This document shows positions 6,498-8,361 of a stretch of 8,361 bases of DNA, piece by piece. Each line of letters begins with the position of its first letter. Positions within the stretch are counted from its first letter, which is position 1. Both the position numbers and the translations under genes were made by a program. Location: assembly GCA_002414905.1 (NCBI GenBank), contig DIAY01000086.1:1-8361 (forward strand), in the 5' to 3' direction. This stretch comes from Holophagales bacterium UBA5066 (GTDB lineage: Bacteria; Acidobacteriota; Thermoanaerobaculia; UBA5066). The notes under the pieces are model-generated. The model searched no databases and was not told the DNA's origin. It worked only from the letters and a program-made list of their open reading frames with translations.

Positions 6498-6526
6498 CCT
6501 CCTTCCGGGCGATCTGCCGGAGTATA
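6498..6526 (-). promoter_or_regulatory. ACP ribosome-binding site with a possible internal -10 box
   Basis: In the 66-base gap between the reductase stop and the ACP start, the minus strand carries a near-consensus -10, TATACT (6526-6521), and a strong Shine-Dalgarno, AAGGAGG (6504-6498). No convincing -35 is seen 17 bases upstream (GTCCGG), so an internal promoter is tentative. The Shine-Dalgarno is solid. A perfect palindrome, ACGGGCCCGT (6551-6560), sits at the reductase stop. Confidence 0.35.
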
Positions 6527-6559
6527 CGAGGCGCGGAGACCTGCCGGACGACGGGCCCG

Positions 6560-7304
6560 TCAGCCGACGAATCCGCCGTCAACGCGAATCGTCTGGCCGG
6601 TGAGGTAGGCCGCTCCGTCCCCGCAGAGGAATGAGACCAGGGGCGCGACGTCGTCCGGGACGCCGAAGCGGCGCAGAGGGATCCGTCTGGAGAAGTCTTC
6701 CCGGGCCTCGGTCGTTCAGGAACGAGATCATCTCCGTGTCGACGAACCCCGGCGCCACGCAGTTCACGGTGACCCCGTAGGGGCCCACCTCGGCCGCGAG
6801 CGACTTCGTGAAGGAGACGAGCGCCCCCTTGGCCGCGGCGTAGTTCGTCTGGCCGGCCGAGCCCATCAGGGCCGCCAGGGACGAGATGTTCACGACGCGC
6901 CCCCAGCGGCGCCGGAGCATCCCGCGGACGACGGCCTTCGTCGCCCGAAAGCTGCCCCCGAGAGCGGTGTCGATCACCTCGTCCCAGCTGGCTTCGGGCA
7001 TGAGGGCGAAGAGGCCGTTCTTCAGGACGGCGGCGTTGTTCACGAGAACGTCCACCCCGCCGCGCTCGGCGTCCAACCGGTCCGCAACGGCGGTGATCTC
7101 CTCCCGCGAGGTGGCGTCGGCCTTCGCGGCCTCGCCGCTCCCGCCGGCTTCGTTGATCCGGCGAACCGTCTCGGCGGCTCCCGACTCGTCCGACCGATAG
7201 GTCACGAGGACGTGGAAGCCGTCGGCAGCGAGCCTCTGGGCGATCGCCTGTCCGATACCCCGCGATCCGCCCGTCACCCAGGCAACTCTCTGGCGTTCAC
7301 TCAC
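6560..7304 (-). pseudogene. fabG: FabG-like 3-oxoacyl-ACP reductase (SDR family), interrupted by a one-base frameshift
   Basis: This family reduces 3-oxoacyl-ACP to 3-hydroxyacyl-ACP with NADPH. The protein starts at the GTG at 7304, which overlaps the FabD-like stop (GTGA) and has GGGAGGAG upstream. It shows TGGSRGIG (11-18), NNAAVL (89-94), Ser142 in NISS, and Tyr155/Lys159 in YAAAKG. The usual active-site Asn before the LGGSF segment is Ala114. After PGFVDTEMISFLND the frame loses homology. Moving to the next frame from about 6710 restores the family C-terminus, with IPLRRFG (6682-6662), LTGQ and RVDGGF, ending in TGA at 6560. Removing one G of the GG at 6710-6711 gives a 247-residue protein, the normal FabG length. 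As written, the frame ends at 6579 after 241 residues with a wrong tail of about 57 residues. A sequencing or assembly error is at least as likely as a true mutation, because the rest is well preserved. Confidence 0.9.
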
Positions 7305-8284
7305 GTCGTCTCCTCCCGGACCAGGGACCCGGCACGTCTCGATTCCGACGGTACACCGGGGTCGGATGCGAAGCGGGAGATTCCGGCCGGCTCCTCGAGG
7401 GCGTCGGCTCTCGAGCGACGCAGGGTCCACCGGTGCATCTTCGAGAGGACGTCGCCCGGGCCGACCTCGGCGAAACGGCTCTCCCCCGCCGCCGCCATCG
7501 CCGTCAGGACGTCGGACCAGCGGGAGGGGTGGGAGATCTGCGTCCCGAGGACGCGCCGAGCCTCCCCCTCGCTCTTCACCTCGCCCCCGAGCATCGGGGC
7601 GTAAAGGGCGCCGCGCCCCGGCCAGATCAGCCGGACGTGGCGGTCGACGAAAGCGGAGAGACCGTCGGTAACCGGCACGAGCGCGGGCGAGTGCATCGGC
7701 CAGCCGAGCGGCAGCAGCTCCGCCCGGAGCGCGCGCGGGGCGAGGCGGTCGAGGACCCCGAGCACGGACTCACGCCGTCCCGTCAGGACGACCTGTTGCG
7801 CCGCATTGACGTTTCCGATCGTCACCTCGTGCGGGTCCCGGGTGAAGCGGGCCAGCTCGGAGGCGACCTCCGCCTCGGGGAGTCCGATCACGAATCCCAT
7901 CGCCCCGGCAGGAGCCTGTTCGCGCAGGAGCCTCTCGGCCTCGACGAGGACGTCGAGGGCCGCCCGGCGGTCGAGAACGCCCGCTCCGACGAACGCGGCG
8001 TAGGTTCCGAGGCTGTAGCCGGCGCAGGCCGCAGGCTCCAGGCCGTGCTCCCTGGCGAGGACGTCGAGAACCGCGACGGAGACGGCGAAGACACCGACCT
8101 GGGCCGGAAGGTCATCGTGGAGGTCCGGCCGTCCCTCGCCGAAGAAGACGGCAGGGACGTCGACGCCGGTGCGCTCGGCGACGTCGCCGAACCAGGATTC
8201 GACGTACGGGAAGGAACGGGCGAGCTCTTCACCCATTCCCGCCTTCTCGGAGAGCTGTCCCGGCAGGAGGGCCGCGAACCTCAT
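7301..8284 (-). CDS. fabD: FabD-like ACP acyltransferase (malonyl-CoA:ACP transacylase family)
   Basis: Members of this family move a malonyl or other acyl group from CoA to an ACP to start or extend chains. The 327-residue protein (E. coli FabD is 309) has the N-terminal LLPGQLSEKAGMG (6-18), equivalent to FPGQGSQxxGM. The nucleophile elbow is GYSLG (89-93) with catalytic Ser91, and the second catalytic residue is His198 in PMHSP. A GxGDVLxxM-like motif lies near the C-terminus (EVGPGDVLSKM). The Arg that holds the malonyl carboxylate in FabD is not clearly in place: the matching segment reads LVEAERLLREQ (113-123). The substrate may therefore not be malonyl. The last 30 residues are a polar extension. 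The ATG at 8284 overlaps the upstream stop as ATGA, and its own stop overlaps the reductase start, which places it firmly in the operon. The symbol is family-level only. Confidence 0.9.
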   Translation of the reverse strand: MRFAALLPGQLSEKAGMGEELARSFPYVESWFGDVAERTGVDVPAVFFGEGRPDLHDDLPAQVGVFAVSVAVLDVLAREHGLEPAACAGYSLGTYAAFVGAGVLDRRAALDVLVEAERLLREQAPAGAMGFVIGLPEAEVASELARFTRDPHEVTIGNVNAAQQVVLTGRRESVLGVLDRLAPRALRAELLPLGWPMHSPALVPVTDGLSAFVDRHVRLIWPGRGALYAPMLGGEVKSEGEARRVLGTQISHPSRWSDVLTAMAAAGESRFAEVGPGDVLSKMHRWTLRRSRADALEEPAGISRFASDPGVPSESRRAGSLVREETT

Positions 8285-8361
8285 GCCACCGCCACCCGCG
8301 GCAGGTATCCCGCCGGGAAGGCCTCGGCGAGCGAATGGGCGCGGTGCCGCGAGAGGAGACG
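8281..8361 (-). CDS. C-terminal end of an unidentified protein
   Basis: The last 26 codons of a gene enter from the right edge and end in TGA (8283-8281), overlapping the FabD-like ATG by four bases (ATGA). The visible tail ends GYLPRVAVA. The reading frame is open to the edge and codon use fits its neighbours. The tail is too short to assign. It lacks the usual C-terminal signature of a ketosynthase. Its position suggests it is part of the same acyl-carrier operon. Confidence 0.7.
   Translation of the reverse strand, partial: RLLSRHRAHSLAEAFPAGYLPRVAVA

Noticed and set aside
6700..6725. Programmed ribosomal frameshift in the reductase
   Set aside because: No slippery heptamer, internal Shine-Dalgarno spacing or stop-linked shift signal is visible at the junction. 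FabG-type reductases are not known to use frameshifting.
1..8361. Mobile element, prophage, CRISPR array or defence system
   Set aside because: No transposase, integrase, phage gene, direct-repeat array or terminal inverted repeats were found. Base composition and codon use look uniform across the window.

Overview
This is a GC-rich bacterial window in which every supported gene, including the tRNA, lies on the minus strand, so transcription runs from high to low coordinates. Codon use is strongly G/C-ending, and GTG and TTG starts are common. Der, RNase R and tRNA-Leu(CAG) show an ordinary bacterial chromosome. An acidobacterial or deltaproteobacterial/myxobacterial-type genome would fit the base composition and the PilZ/STAS-type regulators, but nothing here fixes the phylum. 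I see no transposase, integrase, CRISPR array or attachment site.

In transcription order, 8361 to 4769 is one tightly packed operon. It runs: the 26-residue tail of an unidentified protein; a FabD-like acyltransferase; a FabG-like ketoreductase broken by an apparent one-base insertion; an acyl carrier protein; a hotdog-fold dehydratase-like protein without the canonical FabZ histidine motif; a degenerate receiver plus PilZ protein; and a STAS-domain protein. Five of the six junctions visible inside it are 4-base stop/start overlaps (one ATGA, four GTGA). Only the reductase-to-ACP junction has a gap, of 66 bases. The enzymes form a mini fatty-acid/polyketide-type toolkit: load an acyl group on a dedicated carrier, reduce it, dehydrate it. 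Two signalling proteins appear to be translated with them.

Between 4768 and 4531 lie a candidate terminator, a good sigma70-type promoter, and tRNA-Leu(CAG) with an encoded CCA end. Housekeeping genes follow: rnr (RNase R, TTG start), overlapping by one base with der (the double-GTPase ribosome assembly factor). A 118-bp spacer rich in inverted repeats separates der from the N-terminal part of a secreted, probably beta-propeller, protein that runs off the left edge.

The most interesting part is the coupled lipid-type and signalling operon. No ketosynthase or product-defining gene is visible, so its product is unknown. It somewhat resembles the accessory modules of aryl-polyene-like or other secondary fatty-acid clusters.
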